From Paludibacteraceae bacterium (GTDB lineage: Bacteria; Bacteroidota; Bacteroidia; Bacteroidales; Paludibacteraceae), in contig JAKSKZ010000035.1 in NCBI GenBank assembly GCA_024401475.1, positions 1 through 37,160 of the forward strand: 37,160 nucleotides of DNA, given 5' to 3'. Under the pieces are notes generated by a model. It worked only from the letters and a program-made list of their open reading frames with translations. It made no database searches and was not told where the DNA came from. Both the position numbers and the translations under genes were made by a program. Each line of letters opens with the position of its first letter. Position 1 is the first letter of the stretch. Of this stretch, positions 1 to 8,314 are shown in pieces.

Positions 1-36
1 AATAGGGCACAGCCTTTTTTATGTCAGTTCAAAAGG

Positions 37-170
37 TTTAGCGGACACCAATGATCTAATTCATATCGTCCAATTGAATACATTTTGTAATTATTGCTGT
101 CCGGATAAAAATAAAAAAGCATAAAATCCAGTCAACCCATAAATACGCATAGCAGACTATTTGTTTTCGG
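37..170. repeat. Decayed copy of a dispersed intergenic repeat
   Basis: The stretch from about 93 to 160 matches 36814-36892 in the same orientation: both read ATTGCTGTCCG, then an A-rich run, GCATAAAA, CCAGTC, ATAAATACGC and TAGC-GACT. The right copy keeps a perfect hairpin; here the hairpin arms have decayed. At 37-47 TTTAGCGGACA is the inverse of the TGTCCGCTAAA motif of the right copy, so 37-110 may be a small inverted-repeat unit. No transposase lies nearby. It is probably a non-autonomous element or remnant. Confidence 0.55.
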
Positions 171-803
171 GATACACTCCCACTATCAAAAAAGTTAGGT
201 TTAGAACCATTTGTAAGAAAGAGAACCGTACATATTATAAAAAAAGTATGAGAGAAATCTTCCAACTTCCCTCATACATTTCTCGTCCTCAAAAAAACAA
301 TAAAAAATTTGGTTGCTATGTCAAAATTAAATAATGTTCTATGTTCACCTATCGCTTATAAATCAAGCATGTAAGTATCAATCTTACACTAACAAAATTA
401 GGGAATAGTTATCAAAACAAATAGTAAAAAAAGGTCATACTATAAGAAAAACAGGTCAAAATCCAACCAACTCCTCATTTGACGAATTATTCCTATTCGG
501 CAACAAATTATTACGATTAGCTTTAAATCCACAGAGATGCTTTCACTTGAATACAATCTTAAAAAAGACGATTTCATCGAAAAAAAAAAGTTCAAATTTA
601 ATTCAAAACTAATTTGAGAGACCCGAAAAAAGACCTCTCTAAATATATCAAAATACTGATTATCAATTTAACAACAAAAAAAACAACAATCGTAACTTTA
701 AGGGCACGAAAAACGAAGAAATTCTGATGCTAAACAAAATATTTAGAAAAAATCAAAATGTTTCTGTAAATGACTTTATTTTCTAAAGGAAACAGATCAC
801 CAT
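171..803. other. AT-rich non-coding stretch
   Basis: I see no convincing coding sequence on either strand. The DNA is strongly AT-rich with many A runs. A 69-codon reading frame crossing 56-265 on the minus strand lies over the repeat and has no coding character. No clear terminator for the minus-strand gene ending at 804 could be identified. Confidence 0.5.
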
Positions 804-1592
804 TTAGGGCTTCAGATTCCAGTCATAATTTCCATTGCCTTCCATAAAACTAAAAAGATCATTCACCTTTTTAAAGTACTCCGTTATGTCAAAATAGACA
901 GGGACATCTTCGAAACTGCCCTCTTCTGTTTGAAGTTCCAACTTCAACATATCGCAAACGGATCCATTATTTCCGGAGACAATCGATTGATTCTTCACCA
1001 ATGCCTTACCCTTAAACAGGTAATCGATAAAACCGAACTCGTCAGCTACCCAATTCACGCAAAAGCCTCGATCGTTCGCCGTTCCATCGCCCGAACTTTT
1101 AATAATATTGGCAATAGCCAAATATCTAAAGCACAAAGGGTCTAAGAACTTGGAACTATTCTTCAAATGCAACGCCAACGAAATACACTCATACAATGTG
1201 CTTAAAGAAACTGGCTGAGACGACAACTCCTTCATTTTCAATTTCAAGGCCTTCTTATACTTGCCTTTTTTCACTAGTTCGGAATATTGAAGTTTATCGC
1301 TTGCACTACCCATCGGTTGATATTTTTCCGTATAGACGAAACCATAATACAGTATGAGAATGTCCTCATAGGAAAGTGTTGTATCTGCCTTCTCAAAACG
1401 AACCATCAGCTTATTGTAGTCTGCCGAATGCTCTTTCACGAAAAGCTCTATTGACTCATAGTCAACCCCAACCTTCTCAACCACATGAGCTTCAGTCGAT
1501 TGATAATCTATGGCAACTTTCTCTTGATCGCCACATGCAAATGCCACGACTTTAGAAACAAGAAAAACCAATAGAATAATTACTTTTTTCAT
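804..1592 (-). CDS. Exported DUF4919-like protein
   Basis: A 262-residue protein of unknown function. The first ~19 residues are a hydrophobic signal sequence ending in AFAC, so it may be a lipoprotein with Cys20 as the lipidated residue, although the lipobox is not ideal. The body resembles the DUF4919 family of Bacteroidota: a central segment with TTLSYEDILILYYGFVY (about residues 72-88), a helical middle and an SSGDGT motif (about 166-171). The resemblance is from memory of the family pattern and was not searched. It lies downstream of the methionine aminopeptidase gene but has its own candidate promoter at 1657-1688, so it is probably transcribed separately. No catalytic motif is visible. 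Confidence 0.8.
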   Translation of the reverse strand: MKKVIILLVFLVSKVVAFACGDQEKVAIDYQSTEAHVVEKVGVDYESIELFVKEHSADYNKLMVRFEKADTTLSYEDILILYYGFVYTEKYQPMGSASDKLQYSELVKKGKYKKALKLKMKELSSQPVSLSTLYECISLALHLKNSSKFLDPLCFRYLAIANIIKSSGDGTANDRGFCVNWVADEFGFIDYLFKGKALVKNQSIVSGNNGSVCDMLKLELQTEEGSFEDVPVYFDITEYFKKVNDLFSFMEGNGNYDWNLKP

Positions 1593-1612
1593 CCAGTTCG
1601 TTTAATAAACAT

Positions 1613-1638
1613 GGAGAGGAAGATCTCGCCTCCTCTCC
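1613..1638. other. Hairpin in the leader of the DUF4919-like gene
   Basis: GGAGAGGA (1613-1620) and TCCTCTCC (1631-1638) are perfect 8-bp inverted arms around a 10-nt loop. They lie between the candidate promoter at 1657-1688 and the start codon at 1592 and so would fall in the 5' untranslated leader. There is no T-tract, so it is not a classical terminator for the upstream gene. Confidence 0.5.
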
Positions 1639-1656
1639 TATAGTTAGAAAGTCTTT

Positions 1657-1688
1657 CAAATTTAAGGACGTAGAAATCAATAGGTCAA
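1657..1688 (-). promoter_or_regulatory. Candidate Bacteroides-type promoter
   Basis: On the minus strand TAAATTTG (1657-1664) matches the Bacteroidota -7 consensus TAnnTTTG, and TTG (1686-1688) lies 21 bp upstream as a -33 element. It overlaps the 3' end of the methionine aminopeptidase gene and points toward the DUF4919-like gene. Confidence 0.45.
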
Positions 1689-2588
1689 GATTTCCAGTCC
1701 ATTCTCAGTCATCAAGAAAGTGTGCTCCCATTGTGCAGAAGGAAGACCATCTGCAGTGGTCACAGTCCATCCGTCAATACGGCTGAAACGAACATCCTTC
1801 TTACCCATGTTAATCATAGGCTCGATGGTGAAGACCATGCCCGGCACCAAAAGCATACCCGTCTTAGGCTTTCCAAAATGCTCCACTTGAGGTTCCTCAT
1901 GGAAAGCCAAACCGACACCATGACCACAAAGGTCGCGCACAACCGAATAACCGTTTTTCTTCGCATGCGACTCCACCGCAAATCCGATGTCACCCACAAA
2001 ACCAAATGGCTTTGCTGCCTCCATTCCAATCTTCAAGCACTCCATTGTTACATCCACCAAGCGTTGCTTCTCTGGAGACACTTCTCCTATGCAGAACATA
2101 CGGGAAGCATCCGAATAGTAGCCATCCAAGATTGTCGATACGTCAACATTCACAATATCGCCCTCTTTCAAGAAAACCTTAGGGCTTGGAATACCATGGC
2201 ACACAACCTCATTAATAGAGACACAGACGCTCTTCGGGAAACCTTCATAATTCAAAGGGGCTGGAATCGCACCATGAGCCACCGTATAATCATAGACCAA
2301 ACGATCTATTTGCTCAGTCGTCATACCCGGCTTGATTTCTTGCGTCAACATATCAAGCACGCCAGTGTTCACCACACCACTACGCTTAATGCCCTCTATC
2401 TGTTCTGGTGTCTTAATCAACTTACGGCTTGGAACAAGAACGCCTCGGCTTTCATAAAACATCATCTTTTGCTCTAATTCTGTAGGTTGTTCGTCTTTAC
2501 GGACATACCATTTTCTTACACCTTTTCCCATTATTTTATCTATACATCCCTTAATGGATGCCTCTTTTAGAAAATCAAACAATGCCAT
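1677..2588 (-). CDS. map: Type I methionine aminopeptidase
   Basis: Removes the initiator methionine from new proteins in the cytosol; a dinuclear metal enzyme. All expected active-site residues are present in order: His131 (VCHG), Asp149 and Asp160 (NVDVS and YYSDAS), His223 (CGHGVG), His230, Glu256 (TIEP) and Glu288 (QWEHT). The metal ligands would be D149, D160, H223, E256 and E288. At 303 residues it is longer than the roughly 260-residue minimal enzyme because of an N-terminal extension of about 50 residues with basic patches and no zinc-finger cysteines. The start at 2588 is the first Met of that extension; a later start at Met42 or Met43 would still leave the whole catalytic domain. 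It stands alone, with a promoter candidate at 2661-2693. Confidence 0.96.
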   Translation of the reverse strand: MALFDFLKEASIKGCIDKIMGKGVRKWYVRKDEQPTELEQKMMFYESRGVLVPSRKLIKTPEQIEGIKRSGVVNTGVLDMLTQEIKPGMTTEQIDRLVYDYTVAHGAIPAPLNYEGFPKSVCVSINEVVCHGIPSPKVFLKEGDIVNVDVSTILDGYYSDASRMFCIGEVSPEKQRLVDVTMECLKIGMEAAKPFGFVGDIGFAVESHAKKNGYSVVRDLCGHGVGLAFHEEPQVEHFGKPKTGMLLVPGMVFTIEPMINMGKKDVRFSRIDGWTVTTADGLPSAQWEHTFLMTENGLEILTY

Positions 2589-2660
2589 TTTCTTCTTGAA
2601 ATGACAAGAACTTTGCCCCCTCCTAAAGGAAACAAAGTCCGAAATATCTATAACTGACTA

Positions 2661-2693
2661 CAAATTTAATTTTTTTTTCGGAATTACATACAA
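2661..2693 (-). promoter_or_regulatory. Candidate promoter of map
   Basis: Minus-strand TAAATTTG (2661-2668) fits the Bacteroidota -7 box. A TTG (2691-2693) lies 22 bp upstream, slightly longer than the usual 19-21. It sits about 75 bp before the map start codon. Confidence 0.35.
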
Positions 2694-2868
2694 TTAGACC
2701 CCAATATAACTGTCAGTATTAAGCCTTAACTATCATTAATCGCCCATCAATTTGTTCATTAATTTCAAATTAACGTTTAATTAGGGACGAAAAACATACT
2801 GCAAATCACCCAATTAAAGATTAATCAATGGCAATGTTTATGCAAACGACAATTTGCCTCAGGACTTT

Positions 2869-4392
2869 TCAAACTATGAACTTTCCATTCACTCGTTTAG
2901 ACAAAGCCCAAGCCGTGTCTCTTGCTGATTTCAGAGCGATAGGCAACCCTCCTCCCGCCTCCATCCAATGGCCAGCCAAATAGAGATTATCCACCCCCTC
3001 CACTCTATTAGTGATGGGCAAACGCCTCAATACATTGTTCTGCGGCGTCCATCCTTGGGAACTCCCTAAATAATTACGAGTATATCTGTAGTAAGTAGCA
3101 GGAGTCGTCAAGTCTTTCATCTCTATGTGCGACACGAATTCATCGCCTAATTTTTCCGCCAACAATCCGATCACCTTGTCCGTGAAAGCCTGTTTTTGAC
3201 GCTTATACTCCTCATAATCATTTTCGCGCAACGAAATCCAATATTCGCCCTCGCGCGTCTGGAAATCGACTGCGAGAAGCGACTTCCCCGCCGGAGCCAT
3301 CATCGGATCGTAGTTATACAAATGGATTTCCAAGCGTTCGTATTCCGTACCATCAGGAGAGGCGAACTTCTCGCCCATATCGTAACGAATAAAATGGGCC
3401 ATATCGCTCATGTCGCAGTCCACACCAAGATACAAAATACAGAAAGAGTAGAAAATCTGTTCCTTATCCGGTTGCTTCAATTCCAACTGGTCTTTCGACA
3501 AATAGCGGCCTCCCAAGGCATCAAACATCGTCCAATGCCAGTCGGCGGCAGAAATCACATAATCGCAAGCCGCCCTCTCTCCATTTTTCAAACAGAGAGC
3601 TTTGGCCTTTCCATCCTCCACCTCAATGCTCTCCACCGAACAATTCAAACGAAGTTTTCCTCCCTTCTGCAAATATGACTCGGTAAGTTTCTGAGCAAAA
3701 GGCAGAGATCCGCCCAAAGGATATCCGGCCACGCCCTCGTTCGCATAGCTTTGCACAAAAAAGAGGATCTGCAAACGCATCTCCTTCTCATACAACAATG
3801 TTATAGCCTTACGCAAAAATGGATTTTTGAAACGCTCGGCAAATTGATAGTTAGAAAACTTGCGCCAACGCATCATGAAGAAGAGCATGGGCAACAAACT
3901 CGACAACTTCATCTTATGCCAAAGCCCCTTCCACCATGGTTCGTCATAAAAGACAGGTGGCAAACGGTCTAAATATTTCCCAATGAATCGCACTTGGTCC
4001 ATCCACAACTTGATAGACGACGCATCCTCGGGTGCTATGTCAAGAAGATACTTTTCAAAGGTATCAATGTCATTATAAAAATGGAAAACCGAGTTCCCAT
4101 GTCTATCCGTCAAACCCGGAACATCAAATTGGACGCGTTCATCATGATGTTTGAATTCTATAGAATCCAAATCGATGATTTCGCGCCAAAACGTATTGAA
4201 AGAGATGCCTTCGTTACTGCCCAACAGCCAATGCATGCAGCCATTAATCAAATAATCACCTCGTCGCCATCCTGCACATAGTCCGCCAGCCACCGAATGC
4301 CGCTCGAAGATTTCCGTCTGGATGCCATTTTTCTGCAAATAGATGCCCGCAGCCAATCCTGCCACACCCGCACCTATGATATTTACCTTCAT
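2869..4392 (-). CDS. CrtI-like NAD(P)/FAD-dependent oxidoreductase
   Basis: A 507-residue flavoprotein of the phytoene desaturase/carotenoid isomerase type. The N-terminus is a Rossmann FAD-binding fold with GAGVAGLAAG (residues 7-16), followed by the acidic end of strand 2 (EIFER) and the GG-C motif typical of this family. The C-terminus has the second dinucleotide contact region, NLYLAGHWMEAGGGLPIA (about 471-488). Such proteins act on polyenes or other hydrophobic substrates; the substrate cannot be read from sequence. No carotenoid genes (crtB, crtE) are in the window, so a pigment role is not supported. It starts 20 bp after the mltG stop codon and is probably co-transcribed with it. Confidence 0.88.
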   Translation of the reverse strand: MKVNIIGAGVAGLAAGIYLQKNGIQTEIFERHSVAGGLCAGWRRGDYLINGCMHWLLGSNEGISFNTFWREIIDLDSIEFKHHDERVQFDVPGLTDRHGNSVFHFYNDIDTFEKYLLDIAPEDASSIKLWMDQVRFIGKYLDRLPPVFYDEPWWKGLWHKMKLSSLLPMLFFMMRWRKFSNYQFAERFKNPFLRKAITLLYEKEMRLQILFFVQSYANEGVAGYPLGGSLPFAQKLTESYLQKGGKLRLNCSVESIEVEDGKAKALCLKNGERAACDYVISAADWHWTMFDALGGRYLSKDQLELKQPDKEQIFYSFCILYLGVDCDMSDMAHFIRYDMGEKFASPDGTEYERLEIHLYNYDPMMAPAGKSLLAVDFQTREGEYWISLRENDYEEYKRQKQAFTDKVIGLLAEKLGDEFVSHIEMKDLTTPATYYRYTRNYLGSSQGWTPQNNVLRRLPITNRVEGVDNLYLAGHWMEAGGGLPIALKSARDTAWALSKRVNGKFIV

Positions 4393-4412
4393 AATAGACG
4401 ATTCATTTTTGA

Positions 4413-5477
4413 TTAATGAATATTTCGTTCGTCCAAAGACTGGCGATACTTCTTGGCATAATTCAAATGCTCCTCGAAAGTGACAGCAAAATCGTGATAG
4501 CCAGAACGATCAGGCTTGGCACACATAAAGATGTACTCGTGGTCAACATAATTGAGCACGGCGTCGATACCCTCCATAGAAGGCACTCTTATCGGACCTG
4601 GCGGAAGACCTATGTTTTGATAGGTATTGTAAGGAGAATCTACGGCGAGGTGCCCGGACAACAACCGTTTCAAGCCGAAATTGCCCAACGCAAACTTGAC
4701 CGTCGGGTCGGCCTGCAACTTCATGCCACTGCGAAGACGGTTTAAATAAAGACCTGCCACCATGGGGCGTTCATCCGACTTATTGGTCTCTTCCTCAACT
4801 ATCGAGGCAAGTGTGCTAACTTCCAACTGACTGATTCCGACATCCTTCAGTTTCTCCATGCGGTCGTCGTTCCAAAACTTATCATACTCCTTCTTCATGC
4901 GGCGCAAAAGGTCAACAGGAGAAACATTCCAATAGACCTCATAGGAGTTGGGCAAGAACAAAGCCACCGCCGTTTCAGGCAGAACACCAAATTCATTCAA
5001 AGCGACGGGATCATTCAAGACCGACAATAGGTCGGTCTCCTCCATCATCAATTGAGCCGATAATCGTTGTGCCAACTGCTGCTTCGTGCGAACATTATTA
5101 AAAGTTATAGACAACGGCGTTTGACGGTTGTTTATCAATCGATGAACCAATAGATAATTGCTCATGCCATCCTCCAACTGGAAACGTCCAGAATGAATAT
5201 GCTCTTGATAGTCATTGTTGCGAGCCGTACGGATAAAAGAATCGATATTCTTGACCGTGCCCGTCGCCTTCAATCGTTCAACCACATCGTCAAACGAATC
5301 ATTCTCATAAATCAATAGGTACTTGGGCTTCCCTTCGACCACGATGTTTGGACTAAGCATCGTTTTATAATAAATAAAACCGACAACAGCCCCAATCACA
5401 GCCAAAACTGCAATCAATATATATATTATCCTTTTTAAGGAGAGGTTGCCTCCCCCTTTCCTTTTTCCCTTTCCCAT
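4413..5477 (-). CDS. mltG: Endolytic murein transglycosylase MltG
   Basis: Cuts nascent glycan strands in peptidoglycan and helps set chain length; acts at the outer face of the inner membrane. It is 354 residues with a basic cytoplasmic N-terminus (KGKRKGGG), one membrane helix at about 17-37, a LysM-like segment at about 50-110 and the YceG catalytic domain. The catalytic glutamate should be Glu228 in ASIVEEET, followed by the conserved ERPMVAGLYLNRL and LQADPTVKF. The tail LPPGPIRVPS (about 291-300) is also family-typical. It is the first gene of a unit with the CrtI-like oxidoreductase, with a candidate promoter at 5530-5563. Confidence 0.95.
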   Translation of the reverse strand: MGKGKRKGGGNLSLKRIIYILIAVLAVIGAVVGFIYYKTMLSPNIVVEGKPKYLLIYENDSFDDVVERLKATGTVKNIDSFIRTARNNDYQEHIHSGRFQLEDGMSNYLLVHRLINNRQTPLSITFNNVRTKQQLAQRLSAQLMMEETDLLSVLNDPVALNEFGVLPETAVALFLPNSYEVYWNVSPVDLLRRMKKEYDKFWNDDRMEKLKDVGISQLEVSTLASIVEEETNKSDERPMVAGLYLNRLRSGMKLQADPTVKFALGNFGLKRLLSGHLAVDSPYNTYQNIGLPPGPIRVPSMEGIDAVLNYVDHEYIFMCAKPDRSGYHDFAVTFEEHLNYAKKYRQSLDERNIH

Positions 5478-5529
5478 TCTCTCTATATTTTAAGCACACC
5501 CTGTCCGTCATGGGCATCCTATTGAAAAT

Positions 5530-5563
5530 CAAAAATACTCAATTTTTTCAGATATTTTTCAAA
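5530..5563 (-). promoter_or_regulatory. Candidate promoter of the mltG unit
   Basis: Minus-strand TATTTTTG (5530-5537) is a -7 consensus match; TTTG (5560-5563) lies 22 bp upstream. About 53 bp separate it from the mltG start. Confidence 0.4.
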
Positions 5564-5631
5564 GGTAGTTATATACTTTTTGAACCCAACAGAAATTATT
5601 GAAAATTCGCTACCAGCTCATGATAATTCAT

Positions 5632-5690
5632 GGTGACCTCTACAAATTGATTTCGAGTGATTTGGGGAATTGTTGCGAGCAGATTTCTTA
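5632..5690. repeat. Dispersed intergenic repeat, copy 1 (GGTGACCTCTA family)
   Basis: GGTGACCTCTA-AAATTGATT-GAG-GATTT is shared with 15234-15270 with a few substitutions. Both copies lie in intergenic DNA and in the same orientation. The shared core is about 36 bp, and the flanks then diverge. No coding potential is seen. It is probably a genome-wide repeat. Confidence 0.55.
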
Positions 5691-5844
5691 CCAGAAAGAA
5701 AAGGAGCAGTGCGAGCACTCTGACTGACAAACAGCCAAACTATCTGGCAAGTAGCATTGGCCAATTTTATCTTCATTTAAATCCATAAAACTCAAAGATT
5801 TATATTTTAAACAAAAATATTTTTACAAAATTCCACATAAAAGC

Positions 5845-5876
5845 CTTGCTGATTCAAAAAAAACATACTACATTTG
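5845..5876 (+). promoter_or_regulatory. Promoter of tRNA-Ser
   Basis: TACATTTG (5869-5876) matches TAnnTTTG exactly and CTTG (5845-5848) is 20 bp upstream, the expected spacing for the Bacteroidota primary sigma factor. Transcription would begin a few bases downstream, before the tRNA at 5904. This is the best promoter in the window. Confidence 0.7.
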
Positions 5877-5903
5877 CATCGCAAAACCGAAATAAAGGGG
5901 TTT

Positions 5904-5990
5904 GGTGAGATGGGTGAGTGGCTGAAACCACCAGTTTGCTAAACTGACGTACGGGTAACCGTACCGGGGGTTCGAATCCCCCTCTCACCG
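5904..5990 (+). tRNA. tRNA-Ser (anticodon GCT)
   Basis: Class II tRNA of 87 nt. The acceptor stem pairs GGTGAGA (5904-5910) with TCTCACC (5983-5989), followed by discriminator G. The anticodon loop TTGCTAA gives GCT at 5938-5940, which reads AGC/AGT serine codons. A long variable arm (GTACGG / CCGTAC) and a T arm (GGGGG TTCGAAT CCCCC) follow. The 3' CCA is not encoded. Confidence 0.97.
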
Positions 5991-6001
5991 CTTTACTTCG
6001 C

Positions 6002-6044
6002 AAAAAAGGAAATCAGTCCGAAAAGGCTTGGTTTCCTTTTTTTT
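6002..6044 (+). terminator. Terminator of tRNA-Ser
   Basis: AAAAAAGGAAA (6002-6012) pairs with TTTCCTTTTTT (6032-6042) and runs into a T tract. It starts 12 bp after the tRNA. Confidence 0.75.
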
Positions 6045-6069
6045 GTTTATTTCTTTAGGACAACATTCA

Positions 6070-6195
6070 TATAATTCTTAATTCACCAGGGGCGACCACA
6101 AGGAATCGCCCATACGGGAAGAACGATGCGTTTCGAGCTGCTCGAGAGAATTTCATAATTCTTAACTCCTAATTCTTAATTTTTAATTAATTCTT
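6070..6195. repeat. Intergenic repeat with CGACC hairpin and AATTCTTAA units
   Basis: GGGCGA (6090-6095) pairs with TCGCCC (6106-6111) around ACCACAAGGAA-type sequence. On both sides are AT-rich units of the form AATTCTTAA (near 6074, 6164 and 6174). This layout resembles short intergenic repeats common in gut bacteria. Together with the promoter at 6221, it accounts for most of the 6045-6272 gap. Confidence 0.45.
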
Positions 6196-6220
6196 CACCG
6201 TTTTTTTTGTTGTTTTGCAA

Positions 6221-6228
6221 TATATTTG
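6221..6228 (+). promoter_or_regulatory. Candidate -7 box for the epimerase-like gene
   Basis: TATATTTG is a perfect -7 box, 44 bp before the start codon at 6273. No -33 element at standard spacing was found, so the call is tentative. Confidence 0.35.
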
Positions 6229-6272
6229 TTTAACGACTCTCTGCATTGGCGAGAATTATTACTATTTGAAGT

Positions 6273-7298
6273 ATGAAAGTGTTATTTATCGGTGGAACAG
6301 GGACTATCAGTGCCGCCATCACGAAGCAACTGGCTGCAACCGGATACGAGTTATATTTACTCAACAGAGGAAATAGAAATGACATATTACCTCCAAACGT
6401 ACGGACAATCACGGCCGACATCAACGACGAGTCTGACGTTGCAAAAAAAATAGAGCACCACACCTTCGATGTGGTCTGCAACTTCATCGGATTCGTGCCT
6501 GCTCATGTCGAACGCGACTACCGCATTTTTGCAGGCAAAACCAAACAATACATTTTCATCAGTTCGGCCTCGGCCTACCAAAAGCCATTGGGCGACTACC
6601 GCATAACGGAAGCCACCCCGCTCTCCAACCCTTATTGGGAGTATTCGCGCAACAAAACCGCTTGTGAAGAATTTCTCATGAAGATGTACAGAGAGAATGG
6701 ATTTCCTATCACCATCGTCCGACCAAGCCACACCTACGACGAACGTTCCATTCCTCTTGGCGTGCACGGCAAGAATGGCAGTTGGCAAGTGGTGAAGCGA
6801 ATGTTGGAAGGCAAGCCTGTCATCATTCACGGCGACGGAACCTCCCTATGGACCATGACGCACAACAGCGACTTCGCCAAAGGCTTTATCGGTCTCATGG
6901 GCAACATCCACGCCATCGGACAAGCCTTCCAAATCACGTCAGACGAGACACTCTCTTGGAACCAAATATACCAAGCGATAGCCAATGCCCTAAATGTAGA
7001 GCTAAAGGCCTACCATGTTCCTTCCGACTTCTTGGACCAAGTGGGCGAAGGCTACGACTTCAAAGGTAGTTTGATTGGCGACAAAGCCAATTCGGTTGTT
7101 TTCGACAACACGAAACTCAAACGGGCAGTCCCTCACTTCTGCCCTACCGTCAGATTCGACCAAGGCATCCAACAGACGATAGACAACATTCTATCCAACA
7201 AAGCCTTGCAAAAAGAAGACCCCGAATTTGACCAATGGTGCGACAAAGTAATAGAAGCTTTGGAGAGTGCCAAGCGATCCATCCTTCTTTCTAAGTAG
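6273..7298 (+). CDS. NAD-dependent epimerase/dehydratase family protein
   Basis: A 341-residue extended short-chain dehydrogenase/reductase. The N-terminal Rossmann motif is GGTGTISAA (residues 7-15), with strand 2 ending in LLNRGN. The active-site YxxxK appears as YSRNK (near residue 127) after an SSASAY segment, as expected for sugar epimerases/dehydratases and related CSP41-like proteins. Cofactor binding is clear; the substrate, probably a nucleotide sugar, cannot be read. It is followed 40 bp later by another SDR on the same strand, so the two may be co-transcribed. Many minus-strand frames overlie it, but only this frame shows the family motifs. Confidence 0.9.
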   Translation: MKVLFIGGTGTISAAITKQLAATGYELYLLNRGNRNDILPPNVRTITADINDESDVAKKIEHHTFDVVCNFIGFVPAHVERDYRIFAGKTKQYIFISSASAYQKPLGDYRITEATPLSNPYWEYSRNKTACEEFLMKMYRENGFPITIVRPSHTYDERSIPLGVHGKNGSWQVVKRMLEGKPVIIHGDGTSLWTMTHNSDFAKGFIGLMGNIHAIGQAFQITSDETLSWNQIYQAIANALNVELKAYHVPSDFLDQVGEGYDFKGSLIGDKANSVVFDNTKLKRAVPHFCPTVRFDQGIQQTIDNILSNKALQKEDPEFDQWCDKVIEALESAKRSILLSK

Positions 7299-7338
7299 AT
7301 TCAAATAAACTATTCAATCCTTTAATAAAATTAAAATT

Positions 7339-8085
7339 ATGGTAAATGTAAATGGAAAATGGGCGTTCATCACAGGCGCCAGCAGAGGCATCGGCTATTT
7401 GAGTGCTATCTTCATGGCAAGCCAAGGCTGCAATTTGGTATTGCACAGCCGCAATGCTGCACACTCCAAAAAAGTGTTGGAAGAGGTGAAAGCCAAGGGC
7501 GTACAAGCTTACGCTGTTGAGGCGGAACTTTCCGACTTTGCACAAGTGGAGAAGATGCTGAAGGAGATTGACGCTCTTGGCGTACAAATTGACATCGTGT
7601 TGAACAACGCAGGCCTACAAATCGGCTATCGCGTTGACTATTTCAACACGCCTATCAACGACTACGTAGAGAGTTTCAAAATCAACACTGTGGCACCAGC
7701 CATGATCTGCTATCACTTCTTGCCAAAGATGATTGAACGTGGATTCGGACGCATTGTCAACACATCAAGCGGCATCCGTTTGGAGCCAGAGCAAGCAGGC
7801 TATTCTGCCAGCAAGGCTGCTCTGGACAAGATCACCATCGACCTTGGCTCTAAATTGAACGGAACAGACGTGACAATCAACCTTGCCGATCCAGGTTGGT
7901 GTCGTACAGACTTGGGTGGACCAAACGCACCAAACGCACCAGAAAGCACCATCCCTGGTATTTTGGTAGGTGCCTTCATCGACGACAAGAAGTCTGGACG
8001 TTGGTTCCCTGCTCAAGATTTCTGCGGAATGTCTCTCGACGAGGCTGTAGCAAAAGCAGAAAAAGAGTACAGCACTCCATACTAA
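7339..8085 (+). CDS. Classical SDR-family NAD(P)-dependent oxidoreductase
   Basis: A 248-residue single-domain reductase. It has the cofactor motif TGASRGIG (about 14-21), NNAG (about 91-94), the catalytic Ser in NTSSGI and the YSASK active-site pair Tyr/Lys (about residues 155-159). Length and motifs match 3-oxoacyl-ACP-reductase-like SDRs, but the family is broad and the substrate is unknown. The final ~40 residues are unlike FabG. It ends before a strong terminator at 8123-8153 and likely forms a unit with the upstream epimerase-like gene. Confidence 0.9.
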   Translation: MVNVNGKWAFITGASRGIGYLSAIFMASQGCNLVLHSRNAAHSKKVLEEVKAKGVQAYAVEAELSDFAQVEKMLKEIDALGVQIDIVLNNAGLQIGYRVDYFNTPINDYVESFKINTVAPAMICYHFLPKMIERGFGRIVNTSSGIRLEPEQAGYSASKAALDKITIDLGSKLNGTDVTINLADPGWCRTDLGGPNAPNAPESTIPGILVGAFIDDKKSGRWFPAQDFCGMSLDEAVAKAEKEYSTPY

Positions 8086-8122
8086 TTTAGGAATTCGAAA
8101 ATTTCACAACATTCAAAATCAC

Positions 8123-8153
8123 ACCGATGGACTAACAATCCATCGGTTTTTTT
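8123..8153 (+). terminator. Rho-independent terminator
   Basis: CCGATGG (8124-8130) pairs with CCATCGG (8140-8146), then seven T. It ends the two-SDR unit. Confidence 0.85.
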
Positions 8154-8314
8154 ATTATTTTAGGAAGCTTAGCTTTTTAAAACATCTACACACATACCCT
8201 CATTGTTGAAAATTAAAGAACACCCAAGATCCGTTTTTCCATTCTAAATATTGTTCTTATGGATAAATAAGCGTAATTTAGTGAACTTTTATTTGGACAC
8301 AAAAACGAACCAAC

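Noticed and set aside
56..265. 69-codon minus-strand reading frame at the left edge
   Set aside because: It overlies a dispersed repeat, has no ribosome site or family resemblance, and its composition follows AT-rich intergenic DNA.
5904..5990. tRNA-Ser as the insertion site of a genomic island
   Set aside because: No direct repeat of the tRNA 3' end, no integrase and only ordinary genes downstream; the accessory island starts about 9 kb away.
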